From Catellatospora coxensis (GTDB taxonomy: Bacteria; Actinomycetota; Actinomycetes; Mycobacteriales; Micromonosporaceae), in the NCBI RefSeq assembly GCF_016862635.1, contig NZ_BONI01000053.1, forward strand, positions 1 through 64,000: a DNA stretch of 64,000 nt, given 5' to 3'. Positions 7,694 through 16,637 of this stretch are shown here, piece by piece. Positions within the stretch are counted from its first letter, which is position 1; each line of letters begins with the position of its first letter. Both the position numbers and the translations under genes were made by a program. Under the pieces are notes generated by a model. The model saw only the letters and a list, made by a program, of their open reading frames with translations, made no database searches and had not been told where the DNA came from.

Positions 7694-9490
7694 TCAGAAG
7701 ACCGGGACGCCCTCGCGGACCAGCTTCCAGTTCTGCTGGGAGAAGTCGGCCGGGTCGATGACGCCCTTGGCCTGCGCCCAGTCGATCAGCAGCTGGCGGA
7801 TCTCCTGCTGCTCGTTGTAGACCTGGGTCTTGACGATGCCGGGGAAGCCGCCGCCGCCGCTGCGCCGGTAGTTGTTCACCGCGACCACGAACTGGTCGGC
7901 GTCGGCGACGGGGGTGGTCGTGCCCGCGTGGTTCAGGACCGTGATGCGCTGGCCCACCGGCTTGCTGATGTCGATCTCGTAGTCGACGCCGGAGAACGTG
8001 TCGTAGTTGTAGTCCGGCACGGTCGGCTCGCTGATCGCGGCCGGGTCGACCGGCGCACCCGGGGCGAGCGTGCGGAAGTACTTGGCCGAGTACTCCAGGT
8101 AGGCGCGCACCTCGGCGCCGGTGAGCACCACCGCTTCGAGGGTGTTGTCGTAGATGTACAGCCCGGCCAGGTCCTTGATCTTCACGTCGCCGGCCGGGAA
8201 CAGCGCGGTGCGGCTGAACGGCGCGGAGATCGACAGCACCGGCAGGCCGGCATACGAGGTGCCGGCCATGGCCGCGGCCACGGTGTCGGTCTGCACCTTG
8301 TTGATGAAGTCGAGGATCGGGGTGTCGACGTAGCGGGACTTCTCCGCGGACAGCTCCACCACCGAGGTCGCCACGACCTGGTTGATGTACGCCACGGTCT
8401 TGTCGTGCTGCGCCTTCACCGCGGCGACGACCTTCGGGTCCTCGACGACGGTGTTCGTGTTCAGCATGGTGGCGTGCTTGGCGGTGACCTTCCAGCGGCC
8501 GCGCTCGCGGCTGAGCGTGAAGTCCATCCGGGTGACCCGCTGGCCCCACTTCGACGGCTCGGACAGCAGCACCAGCTCGCCGGTCGCCTCGTTGGCGACG
8601 AACTTCTCCACGACCTCGTTGTGGGCGTGGCCGAACAGGATCGCGTCGATGCCGGGCACCTGCTGCGCGATCAGCGCCGTCGGGTTCTCGTTGGGCAGCA
8701 GGTCGCCGTAGCTGGACACGCCGTTGTCGCCGCCGTGCGCGGAGATCAGCACGATGTCGGCCCCGCGCTCCCGCATGATCGGCACGTACTTCGCCGCGGT
8801 CGCGATCATGTCCTCGAAGCGCAGCTTGCCCTCGACGTTCGCCTTGTCCCAGATCGCGACGCCGGGGTTGGTCAGACCCAGGATGCCCACCCGCAGCGAC
8901 GGCGCGCCGTGGCCCAGCGACACCTTCTTGATGACGTACGGCGTGAACGCCGGCTTGCCCGAGCGCGCCTTGACCGCGTTGGCGGCCAGCGCCGGGAAAC
9001 CGAGCTGGCGGATCCACAGGTCCAGCAGCGGCAGACCGTAGTTGAACTCGTGGTTGCCCAGCGTGATGGCGTCGTAGTCGATGACGTTCATCGCGCGGGC
9101 CATCGGGTGCCGCTCCCCGGTCGACGTGATCGGCTCCTGCTTGGCGTAGAACGTCGCCAGCGGGGTGCCCTGGATCGTGTCGCCCGCGTCGAGGACCAGC
9201 GTCGCCTTGCCCTTGCGCTCGGCGCGGATCTGGTTGACCAGGGTGGCCACCTTCGCGACGCCGACGTCGTTGTGCGCGCTGTCGTCGTACTCCTTGTCGC
9301 GGTAGTAGTCCCAGTTGAAGACGTTGCCGTGGGTGTCGGAGGTGCCGAGGACCGTCAGGTCGTAGGTCTGCGGCTGCCCGTTCCCGGCCGCCTGGGCCGG
9401 GATCGCGGCGACCAGCGGACCCGCGACGACGGCCGCGGCCGCGCCGGTGAGCAGCTGCCGCCGCGACGGCATACCGGAGGGGGAGGTCAT
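7694..9490 (-). CDS. Tat-exported 5'-nucleotidase / cyclic phosphodiesterase
   Basis: A 598-residue metallophosphoesterase that probably hydrolyses nucleotides outside the membrane to supply phosphate and nucleosides. The N-terminus carries a Tat signal (SRRQLL followed by a hydrophobic stretch and AQA cleavage site). The calcineurin-like domain shows GTSDTHGN, LDAGDTIQGTPL, GNHEFNYG and FGHAHNE metal-binding motifs; the C-terminal 5'-nucleotidase domain carries SGVDYEIDIS and NNYRRSGGGGFPG. The NWDYY and AKVATLV stretches favour the CpdB-like 2',3'-cyclic phosphodiesterase branch. It is monocistronic between a terminator and a divergent VOC gene. Confidence 0.88.
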   Translation of the reverse strand: MTSPSGMPSRRQLLTGAAAAVVAGPLVAAIPAQAAGNGQPQTYDLTVLGTSDTHGNVFNWDYYRDKEYDDSAHNDVGVAKVATLVNQIRAERKGKATLVLDAGDTIQGTPLATFYAKQEPITSTGERHPMARAMNVIDYDAITLGNHEFNYGLPLLDLWIRQLGFPALAANAVKARSGKPAFTPYVIKKVSLGHGAPSLRVGILGLTNPGVAIWDKANVEGKLRFEDMIATAAKYVPIMRERGADIVLISAHGGDNGVSSYGDLLPNENPTALIAQQVPGIDAILFGHAHNEVVEKFVANEATGELVLLSEPSKWGQRVTRMDFTLSRERGRWKVTAKHATMLNTNTVVEDPKVVAAVKAQHDKTVAYINQVVATSVVELSAEKSRYVDTPILDFINKVQTDTVAAAMAGTSYAGLPVLSISAPFSRTALFPAGDVKIKDLAGLYIYDNTLEAVVLTGAEVRAYLEYSAKYFRTLAPGAPVDPAAISEPTVPDYNYDTFSGVDYEIDISKPVGQRITVLNHAGTTTPVADADQFVVAVNNYRRSGGGGFPGIVKTQVYNEQQEIRQLLIDWAQAKGVIDPADFSQQNWKLVREGVPVF

Positions 9491-9730
9491 GTGTCGAGCC
9501 TTTCCATGGGGGTCGCGCCCGGTGGGGCGCCGCCCCGCACCCTAACCAAACAGGTGAACCCCTGCCACCCGATCGACCATCCCCGCTGCCCCGCGGCGGT
9601 CCACCCGCCCGAGATCAGCCGACTTGCCGGGCAGATGCGCGTATCTTGGACGCGCTTTCGCGCAGGTGCCTGGCAAGTCGAGTGACCTTGACCCGCACCG
9701 ACGGGGCGGCCGTGGGGTTACGGTGCAGCG

Positions 9731-10171
9731 ATGGAGCAGCGCATCAGCATCGTCACGCTCGGGGTCGCGGATCTTGCTCGGGCCAGGACCTTCTACGAGC
9801 GGCTCGGCTGGCGGGGGCAGGAGATCGAGCAGACCGTGTTCTTCCAGGCCGGAGGCATGGCCGTCGTGCTGTGGGGACGGGACAAGGTCGCCGCCGACGC
9901 CGGGGTGCCGGACCCGGGCGGCGACGGCTTCGGCGGTATCTGCCTGGCCCAGAACGTACGCAGCCGCGCCGACGTCGACGAGATCATGGCGGTGGCGGCC
10001 GGGGCCGGAGCGACGGTCACCAAGCCCGCGCAGGAGACGTTCTACGGCGGGTACGCGGGCTTCTTCGCCGACCCCGACGGGCACGTCTGGGAGATCGCCC
10101 ACAACCCGGGCTTCACCCTGGCCCCGGACGGCTCGCTGATCCTGCCCGACTTCAACCAGACCGCCGGCTGA
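9731..10171 (+). CDS. VOC (glyoxalase/bleomycin-resistance-fold) protein
   Basis: A 146-residue protein of the vicinal-oxygen-chelate fold. It has the typical opening (ISIVTLGVADLARARTFYERLGW) and a second betaalphabetabetabeta half ending in GYAGFFADPDGHVWEIAHNP, where the Glu is a usual metal or fold position. Members bind small ligands or act as lyases or dioxygenases; the substrate cannot be read from sequence. No strong ribosome site precedes ATG 9731. It ends before a family hairpin at 10201. Confidence 0.8.
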   Translation: MEQRISIVTLGVADLARARTFYERLGWRGQEIEQTVFFQAGGMAVVLWGRDKVAADAGVPDPGGDGFGGICLAQNVRSRADVDEIMAVAAGAGATVTKPAQETFYGGYAGFFADPDGHVWEIAHNPGFTLAPDGSLILPDFNQTAG

Positions 10172-10200
10172 ACGCCCTGCTCCGACTGCGCCAATCGTTG

Positions 10201-10246
10201 GGAAGGGCACCTTCTACAACGCATGGCGATGTGAAGGTGCCCTTCC
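10201..10246. terminator. Hairpin terminator, GGAAGGGCACCTTC family, copy A
   Basis: Arms 10201-10214 and 10233-10246 are perfect 14-bp complements with an 18-nt loop, followed by a T-rich TTT. It lies between the convergent genes ending at 10171 and 10252. The same arms recur at 19474 and 42985. Confidence 0.8.
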
Positions 10247-10251
10247 TTTCG

Positions 10252-11283
10252 TCAGAACGCGATGAAGCTGTACAGGGCGAGGTGGTTGGACTTGGTGCTG
10301 CTCACGGTGTGGCCGATCGGCGAGGACTGCACGGTGCCGCGGACGAACAGGTAGTCGATCTTGCTGGAGCCGTTGGTGGCCGCCGTGCCGTATCCGGTCA
10401 TGCCGTAGCCGCTGAGCGTGCTCACGGGGATGCCGGTGCGGTTGGCGTCGATGCCGACGATCCGGATCGTGGACGCGTTCAGCAGGGTGGTCGCGTCGGC
10501 GCCGAGGTGGATGCCGGTGCCGCCGACGCCCTTGTCGCCGTCGCCGGCGCAGGCGTTCTGCCGGTTCTCCTGCGGCAGGTGCATGGTCGCCACGAACACG
10601 CTGGTGCCGGTCGCCTTGATGGTGAACCGGGCGGCGATCGCGCTGGTGCGCTTCCACTTCCACTCGTTGGTGCTGCCGTCGTCGTTGTTCGGCGGCTTGT
10701 ACAGGGTGCAGCCCGCGCCGTTGTCGTACGCCGTGCCCGGCTTCAGCCAGCCCGCGCTCCAGTACTTGGAGATGTCGCCGGAGGCCAGGCTGAGCCGCTG
10801 GGTGTTGTAGATGATGCCGTTGGTCTGCTTCTTCTTCAGGTCGCCCAGGGACTGGTCGTCGCAGCGGTGCGTGCTGCCCCACGGCTCGGGGTCGTCCCAG
10901 ACCACGATCGCCCGGTACGTGCCCGCCGGGTAGCCGAACTTCGCCGACAGCTGGTCGGCGTACGCGGAGGCCTGGCCGGTGCCGCGCACCTGCTGCACGA
11001 TGAGGATGTCGGGGGCGACCACCCCGCTGGTGCCGGTGCGCCCGGCGTCGTCGACCAGCATCGAGGTCAGGTGGTCCGGGCCGGAGATCCGGGTGCACGA
11101 CCCGTCGGAGTTGTTGGTCACCAGGTTCTCGATGTTGTTGTTGTAGACGCGCAGCACCCGATCGGCCACGGCCGCCGCCGGGGCGGGCGCGGCCGAGGAC
11201 CCGGCCGGTGTCGCGACACCGCCCGCGAGCAGCGCCACCGCGACCGCGGTTACCTGGACGAATCTGCGGTGACGATCCGGCAT
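10252..11283 (-). CDS. Secreted endonuclease/exonuclease/phosphatase-fold protein
   Basis: A 343-residue exported protein. ATG 11283 follows a GGAAGGAAG site and starts a Sec signal peptide ending near residue 38 in an Ala-rich stretch. The mature part resembles the DNase I/EEP fold: VLRVYNNNIENL near the start, DILIVQQV, later VFVATMHLPQ, IVGIDANRTG and a SNHLALYSFIAF end, matching the usual metal and catalytic strands (N, Q/E, H, D-x-N, H). The acidic residue expected early appears as Gln in QQV, so activity should be tested. Likely an extracellular nuclease or phosphodiesterase. Confidence 0.72.
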   Translation of the reverse strand: MPDRHRRFVQVTAVAVALLAGGVATPAGSSAAPAPAAAVADRVLRVYNNNIENLVTNNSDGSCTRISGPDHLTSMLVDDAGRTGTSGVVAPDILIVQQVRGTGQASAYADQLSAKFGYPAGTYRAIVVWDDPEPWGSTHRCDDQSLGDLKKKQTNGIIYNTQRLSLASGDISKYWSAGWLKPGTAYDNGAGCTLYKPPNNDDGSTNEWKWKRTSAIAARFTIKATGTSVFVATMHLPQENRQNACAGDGDKGVGGTGIHLGADATTLLNASTIRIVGIDANRTGIPVSTLSGYGMTGYGTAATNGSSKIDYLFVRGTVQSSPIGHTVSSTKSNHLALYSFIAF

Positions 11284-11464
11284 GGGGCTTCCTTCCCACC
11301 GTTGGACGGCCGACCGGTTCACGATGACGGCATTGCCTACATTCGCCCTACATCAGGGCTACAGCCCGGGGACGGCGTCGAGATGATGTCCGGGGTGACG
11401 GATAGCCTGGTCGGTCTATGGGCATTCGGGGCAGCGAGCTGGGGACGACCGCGCGGAGGGCGGC

Positions 11465-14400
11465 GTGAGCGCGGGTCTGATCGGCCGCGCCCACCCGTCG
11501 GCGGTGCTGCACGACGAGGTGTCCCGGGCGATGGCCGGGCACGGCGGGCTGGTGCTCGTCGCCGGGGAGGCGGGCATCGGCAAGACCTCGCTGCTCACGG
11601 CGGCGATGGCGCAGGCCCGTGCGGCCGGTGCGCTGGTTGTCGCGGGGACCTGCTGGGACGCCGAGAGCGCGCCCGGGTTCTGGCCGTGGACGCAGGTGCT
11701 GCGGGCCGTACGCCGGGGCGTCGGCGAGGCCGGCTGGGCGGTGGCGCGGCAGGCGGGCGGGGCCGGGCTGGCGGTGCTGCTCGGCGAGGGCGGCCCGGAC
11801 GCGGACAGCGCGCCGCTCGACGGCGAGTTCCCGCTGTTCGACGCGGTCACCGGTGCGTTCGTCGCGCTGTCGCAGCGCCGTCCGCTGGTGGTGGCCCTGG
11901 ACGACCTGCACTGGGCGGACGCGGCGTCGCTGCGGCTGCTCCGGTTCGCGGCGCAGCACACCTGGTCGGAGCGGGTGCTGCTGATCGGGGCGTACCGCGA
12001 CGTCGAGGTGGAGGCGCCGGGCCACCCGCTGCGGGAGCTGATGGTGCCGCTGTCGGTCAAGGCGACCACGGTGACCCTCACCGGGCTGGGCCGCGACGAG
12101 GTCGCGGAGCTGATGGCGCGGACGGCGGGAGCCGCGCCGGATGCGGCGCTGGCCGCGGAGGTGCACCGGCGGACCGGCGGCAACCCGTTCTTCGTGGAGC
12201 AGACGGCGCGGCTGTGGCACAGCGGCGGCGGGGTGCTGGCGGTCGCGCCAGGCGTGCGGGACGCGCTGGCCAGGCGGCTGGCACTGCTGCCCGACGACGT
12301 CACCGCGCTGCTCGCCACGGCCGCGGTGCTCGGCCGCGAGTTCCCGCGGCAGGTGCTCGTAGCGGTGTCGGGCACCCCGGACGCCGCCGTGGACCGGCTG
12401 CTGGCGCTGGCCGAGGAGGCCCGGCTGGTCGCCGCGCTCGGCGGGGACCGGTTCGCCTTCACCCACGACCTGGTGCGCGAGGCGCTGCACGACGGGCTGG
12501 GCGAAGCGGCCCGGCAGGAGCGGCACGCGGCGGTGGCACGGGCGGCGGAGGCGTCGCCGGAGGTGGCGGGGCTGGTGCTGCCCGCGGATCTGGCCCGGCA
12601 CGCGTACCTGGCCGGTGCGCTGCTGGAACCGGAGGCCGCGGTGGCGCGGCTGCTGGCGGCGGCCGCGGACGCGGGCGACCGGCTGGCCACCGACGAGGCG
12701 ATCGCGCACTACCGGCGGGCATTGGAGCTGGTACGCGAGCCGCTGCGGCGGGTGCGGGTGCTGACCGACCTGGGCCGGAGCGTGTACCACCTCGGGGATC
12801 GGGCGGAGGGCTGGCGGCTGTTCGAGGAGGCCGCCGCGCTGGCCCGGGAGACCGGCGACGCGGAGCTGCTGGCCTGGATGGCACTGGTCGTGTTCCGGCA
12901 CGGCCGCGACGGCGACGCGCGCACCGAGCTGCGGCGCGGGCTGCTGCGCGAGGCGTACCGGGCGCTGATCGGCGAGGGCGCGCACGCGGCGACGCCGGAG
13001 CAGCTGGCGCAGAGCCTGATCGTACGCACCGAGCTGCTGGCCCGTACGGGCCGCGACGACGAGGCGCTGATGTTCAGCCTCTGGGCGCGGCATGACATCA
13101 GCTGGGGTCCGGGCGGCGCGCGGGAACGGGAGGCGCTGACCGCCGAGATGGAGCAGGTGAGCCGCCGCTCGGCGGACACCGGCGCGGAGGCGCTGGCGGC
13201 GTCGTTCCGCTGGGTGGCGCTGCTGGAGCTGGGCGACCCCGGCTACCTGGAGCAGGTGAGCGCGTTCGTGGCGGCGGCCGAGCGGGACGGCAGCCTGCGC
13301 ATGCGGATATCGCTGCTGGTCGACCAGGCGGTCATCGCCACCACCACGGGCCGGTTCGACCAGGCCGAGGCGTGGCTGGCGCAGCTGCGCACCGGGGAGG
13401 GCGAGGGCCACGCCGACTTCACGTTCATGCAGTACCACCTGGACTGGGCGCTGGCGATGCAGCGCGGCCGCTTCGCGGAGGCGGGCCGGCTGCTGGATCT
13501 GCTGCAGGCGCAGGATCATCCGTACCTGCCGCTGGTCCAGGCGATCACGGCGGTGGAGCGCGGGGACACCGCCGAGGCGCTGCGGCTGGTGGCGTCCGCG
13601 GAGGCGCGCAGCGAGCACGACCCGTACCCGACGTCGGTCACCCGGTTGTGGCTGCGTCTGCGGGCGCAGCTCGCCGCCGCGACGGCCGACCCGGACCGGT
13701 GTGCCAAGGCCCGGGAGGCGCTGACGCCGTACCGCGGCGAGTGGGCGGTGTCGCTGTGGGGCTGCGACGTGAGCGGCCCGCTGGACTTCTGGCTGGCCGA
13801 GGTCGACGCGGCGGCGGGACGCTGGGACGAGGCGGTGGCCGAGTACACGGCCGCGGCGGAGTCGGCCGAGCGGATGCAGGCCCGGCCGTGGGCCGTACGG
13901 GCGCGCACGGGTCTGGCCCGGGTCCTGTCCCGCCGGGATGGCCCCGGCGACGCGGCGACGGCCGCCGTGCTGCGGGAGCGGGCTGTCCGCGAGGCGGCCG
14001 AACTCGGCATGGCCCAGCTGACCGGACTCGGCGGCGACTCCTACGACGGCGAGCGCGGGCCGGAGGCGGACGCCGCGGCATGCGAGTTCGTGCGGGAGGA
14101 CGCCACCTGGCGGGTGCGGTACGCGGGCCGGACCGTGCACCTGCCCGACGCCAAGGGCCTGCGCGACCTGCACGAGCTGCTCGGCCGCCCGGGCACGGAC
14201 GTCGCGGCAGTGGAGCTGGCCGACCCGCCGGGCGGAGCGGCGGCCGTCGCGGCGCGGCGGATGGGCGCGGACACGGTGCTCGACGACACAGCGAAGGCGC
14301 ACTACCGGCAGCGACTCGACCAGCTCGACGACGCCCTCGACGCGGCCGCCCGGCGCGACGACACGGCCCAGCGGCAGGCGCTGGAGTCCGAACGCGACGC

Positions 14401-14623
14401 GCTGCTGGCCGAGCTGCGGGCGGCGGCGGGGCTGGGCGGGCGCACCAGGCGGCTCGGCGACGACGGCGAGCGCGCCCGCAAGGCGGTCACCGCCCGGATC
14501 CGCGACACGCTGCGGCGGCTCGACGACCTGCACCCGGAGCTGGCGGAGCATCTGCGGGCGAGCGTATCGACGGGCAACGCCTGCGGCTACCACCCGGACC
14601 AGGCACCGCCCTGGCGGCTATGA
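11465..14623 (+). CDS. Large AAA ATPase regulator-like protein
   Basis: A 1052-residue cytoplasmic protein. It begins with an AAA_16-type NTPase domain: IGRA start, Walker A GEAGIGKT (residues 34-41), Walker B LVVALDDLHWAD (about 140-150) and the GGNPFFVEQ sensor region. The middle (about 400-850) is helical and TPR-like. The C-terminus holds a VRYAGRTVHLPDAKGLRDL module, a coiled-coil-like Arg/Asp-rich stretch and a conserved SVSTGNACGYHPD tail. This resembles LAL-type ATPases, but I see no C-terminal LuxR helix-turn-helix. GTG 11465 has GGAGGG upstream. The function is probably signal integration; the target is unknown. Confidence 0.75.
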   Translation: MSAGLIGRAHPSAVLHDEVSRAMAGHGGLVLVAGEAGIGKTSLLTAAMAQARAAGALVVAGTCWDAESAPGFWPWTQVLRAVRRGVGEAGWAVARQAGGAGLAVLLGEGGPDADSAPLDGEFPLFDAVTGAFVALSQRRPLVVALDDLHWADAASLRLLRFAAQHTWSERVLLIGAYRDVEVEAPGHPLRELMVPLSVKATTVTLTGLGRDEVAELMARTAGAAPDAALAAEVHRRTGGNPFFVEQTARLWHSGGGVLAVAPGVRDALARRLALLPDDVTALLATAAVLGREFPRQVLVAVSGTPDAAVDRLLALAEEARLVAALGGDRFAFTHDLVREALHDGLGEAARQERHAAVARAAEASPEVAGLVLPADLARHAYLAGALLEPEAAVARLLAAAADAGDRLATDEAIAHYRRALELVREPLRRVRVLTDLGRSVYHLGDRAEGWRLFEEAAALARETGDAELLAWMALVVFRHGRDGDARTELRRGLLREAYRALIGEGAHAATPEQLAQSLIVRTELLARTGRDDEALMFSLWARHDISWGPGGAREREALTAEMEQVSRRSADTGAEALAASFRWVALLELGDPGYLEQVSAFVAAAERDGSLRMRISLLVDQAVIATTTGRFDQAEAWLAQLRTGEGEGHADFTFMQYHLDWALAMQRGRFAEAGRLLDLLQAQDHPYLPLVQAITAVERGDTAEALRLVASAEARSEHDPYPTSVTRLWLRLRAQLAAATADPDRCAKAREALTPYRGEWAVSLWGCDVSGPLDFWLAEVDAAAGRWDEAVAEYTAAAESAERMQARPWAVRARTGLARVLSRRDGPGDAATAAVLRERAVREAAELGMAQLTGLGGDSYDGERGPEADAAACEFVREDATWRVRYAGRTVHLPDAKGLRDLHELLGRPGTDVAAVELADPPGGAAAVAARRMGADTVLDDTAKAHYRQRLDQLDDALDAAARRDDTAQRQALESERDALLAELRAAAGLGGRTRRLGDDGERARKAVTARIRDTLRRLDDLHPELAEHLRASVSTGNACGYHPDQAPPWRL

Positions 14624-14640
14624 ACGCCGCCAGGGCGGTG
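14604..14640. terminator. Bidirectional hairpin overlapping a stop codon
   Basis: Perfect 15-bp arms at 14604-14618 and 14626-14640. The TGA stop of the ATPase gene (14621-14623) lies in the 7-nt loop. The convergent permease gene ends at 14646. Confidence 0.75.
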
Positions 14641-14645
14641 GACCG

Positions 14646-15494
14646 TCATTTGCGGTTGTAGCGGTACATGGTCAGCGCGCCGAAGACCGCCGTGCAGGCC
14701 ACGCTCGCGACCAGCACCCACGTGATCGCCCCGGCCTCGGGCGCGCCGGTCATCACCGAGCGCACCGCCGCCACCAGCTGGGTGATCGGATTGACGTCCA
14801 CGAACGCCTGCAGCCAGCCCGGCATCGTGGTGGGCTGCACGAACACGTTGCTGAGGAACGTCAGCGGAAACAGCACCAGCATGCTGACGCCCATCACCGA
14901 CTTCTCGCTGCGCAGGATGAGGCCGAGCCAGGTCCAGATCCAGGAGAACGCGAACGAGAACACCACCAGCAGCCCGATGCCGGCTGCCACGCCCATGACG
15001 CCGCCGCCGGGCCGGAAGCCGAGCACCAGGCCGACGCCCATGATCACGAGGGCGGCCAGCACGTAGCGCAGCAGGTCGCCGAAGATCATGCCGACCAGCG
15101 CGGCGGGCCGCCACACCGCCAGGGTGCGGAAGCGGTCGAAGACGCCCTTCTCGATGTCGGTGTTCAGGCCGACCCCGGTGTACATCGTGATCATGACGAC
15201 GCTGGTGACCATGATGCCGGGCAGCAGGTACTGCAGGTACTCGCGCGGCGAACCGGCCAGCGCGCCGCCGAAAAGGTACGTGAACATCAGCGTCATGATG
15301 ATCGGGAACATCGTGACGTCGAACAGCTGCTCAGGCACGTGCTTGATCTTCAGCATGGCCCGCCAGCCGAACGTCAGCGACGCCGACAGCGGCCCAGGCC
15401 GCCGCGGCTTCTCCCCCGGCGCGAGCACCGCGGCGATGGACTCGGCCGACGGCGTATAAGCGGTGCTCTCCGGGGCGACAGTCGCGGTACTCAT
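14646..15494 (-). CDS. ABC-2 type permease, DrrB-like
   Basis: A 282-residue membrane subunit of an ABC-2 exporter. It has a 50-residue cytoplasmic start, then about six membrane segments. Conserved pieces of the DrrB/daunorubicin group are visible: [52 protein letters not shown] and [18 protein letters not shown]. Start ATG 15494 overlaps the ATPase stop (ATGA). It pairs with the ATPase to export a lipophilic compound; the substrate is unknown. Confidence 0.88.
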   Translation of the reverse strand: MSTATVAPESTAYTPSAESIAAVLAPGEKPRRPGPLSASLTFGWRAMLKIKHVPEQLFDVTMFPIIMTLMFTYLFGGALAGSPREYLQYLLPGIMVTSVVMITMYTGVGLNTDIEKGVFDRFRTLAVWRPAALVGMIFGDLLRYVLAALVIMGVGLVLGFRPGGGVMGVAAGIGLLVVFSFAFSWIWTWLGLILRSEKSVMGVSMLVLFPLTFLSNVFVQPTTMPGWLQAFVDVNPITQLVAAVRSVMTGAPEAGAITWVLVASVACTAVFGALTMYRYNRK

Positions 15495-16480
15495 GCCTTC
15501 TCCTCCGTTCGGGCGGCCTTGTCGGTCAGGGCCAGGAACACCTCGTCGAGGCTGGGCTGGCCGAGGGAGAACTCGTCGACGACGATGCCCGCGCCGGCCA
15601 GCTCCGCCAGGGCCCGCGAACCGGCCGCGGCGGCGTCCACAGCCGCGCCCGAGCCGCCGACGCGCGCGGTCAGCGCGACCGGGTCGGCCTCCTGCTGCAC
15701 GGTCGTGTCCAGCACCTTCGCCAGCAGGCGCTCCGCCTCGGGGCGCTGGGCCGCGTCGCGCAGCCGCAGGTGCACGGTGCCCGCCCCGATCGAGGACTTG
15801 AGCTGCCCCGGCGTGCCCTCGGCGATGACCCGACCCTCGTCGATGACCGCGATCCGGCCCGCGAGCTGGTCGGCCTCGTCCAGGTACTGCGTGGTCAGCA
15901 GCACCGTCGTGCCCTGCGCCACCACCGCCCGGATGATCTCCCACACCTGGTTGCGGCTACGCGGGTCCAGGCCCGTCGTCGGCTCGTCCAGGAACAGCAG
16001 GTCGGGGGTGTTCAGGATGCTGGCGGCGATGTCGATGCGCCGCCGCATGCCGCCGGAGTACTTCTTCACCTGCCGGTCGGCCGCCTCGGTCAGCCCGAAC
16101 GCGGCCAGCAGCTGCGCGGCGCGCTCGCGGGCGGCCGGTTTGCGGTAGCCGAGCAGCCGGCCGAGCAGGATCAGGTTCTCGGTGCCGGTCAGGTCCTCGT
16201 CGACCGAGGCGTACTGGCCGGTCAGGCTGACCCGGGTGCGCACCGCGTCGGCCTCGGTGCGCAGGTCGTGCCCGAACACCCGGGCCTCTCCCCCGTCGGG
16301 GCGCAGCAGCGTGGCCAGCATGCGCACCGCCGTGGTCTTGCCCGCCCCGTTGGGCCCGAGCAGGCCGTACACCGTCCCGGCGGGCACCGCCAGGTCCAGC
16401 CCGTCCACCGCCCGGGTCTTACCGAACGTCTTCACCAGCCCGGAGGTCTCCACCGCCAGGCCGGTTCGGTTCACCGCCAT
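15491..16480 (-). CDS. ABC transporter ATPase, DrrA-like drug exporter
   Basis: A 329-residue ATPase. Walker A is GPNGAGKTT, the signature [12 protein letters not shown], Walker [17 protein letters not shown] and the switch [14 protein letters not shown]. The C-terminal extension of about 100 residues ending in [15 protein letters not shown] is typical of DrrA-type exporters. ATG 16480 follows GAGGA; longer starts lack a site. It is the first gene of a two-gene operon with the ABC-2 permease. Members often give self-resistance to an antibiotic, but no biosynthesis genes are nearby. Confidence 0.9.
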   Translation of the reverse strand: MAVNRTGLAVETSGLVKTFGKTRAVDGLDLAVPAGTVYGLLGPNGAGKTTAVRMLATLLRPDGGEARVFGHDLRTEADAVRTRVSLTGQYASVDEDLTGTENLILLGRLLGYRKPAARERAAQLLAAFGLTEAADRQVKKYSGGMRRRIDIAASILNTPDLLFLDEPTTGLDPRSRNQVWEIIRAVVAQGTTVLLTTQYLDEADQLAGRIAVIDEGRVIAEGTPGQLKSSIGAGTVHLRLRDAAQRPEAERLLAKVLDTTVQQEADPVALTARVGGSGAAVDAAAAGSRALAELAGAGIVVDEFSLGQPSLDEVFLALTDKAARTEEKA

Positions 16481-16555
16481 CACATTCCTCTCGTCCACCA
16501 CGTCAACGCGGCCGGCTCGCACGGTGCGGCGACCCCGCCACCCGGTAGGCGCCAG

Positions 16556-16586
16556 ACGCCCCGCCAGATCTGATCTGGCGGGGCGT
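16556..16586 (-). terminator. Near-perfect palindrome after the GH43 gene
   Basis: Arms 16556-16570 and 16572-16586 (15 bp) are separated by one base. It lies after the leftward GH43 stop and 76 nt upstream of the DrrA-like start. It is most likely a terminator; an operator for the exporter is possible. Confidence 0.6.
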
Positions 16587-16637
16587 GGAATCCACCGCCA
16601 CCCGGTCAACCGAGGGCGGACGGCCGGCGGAAACGGG

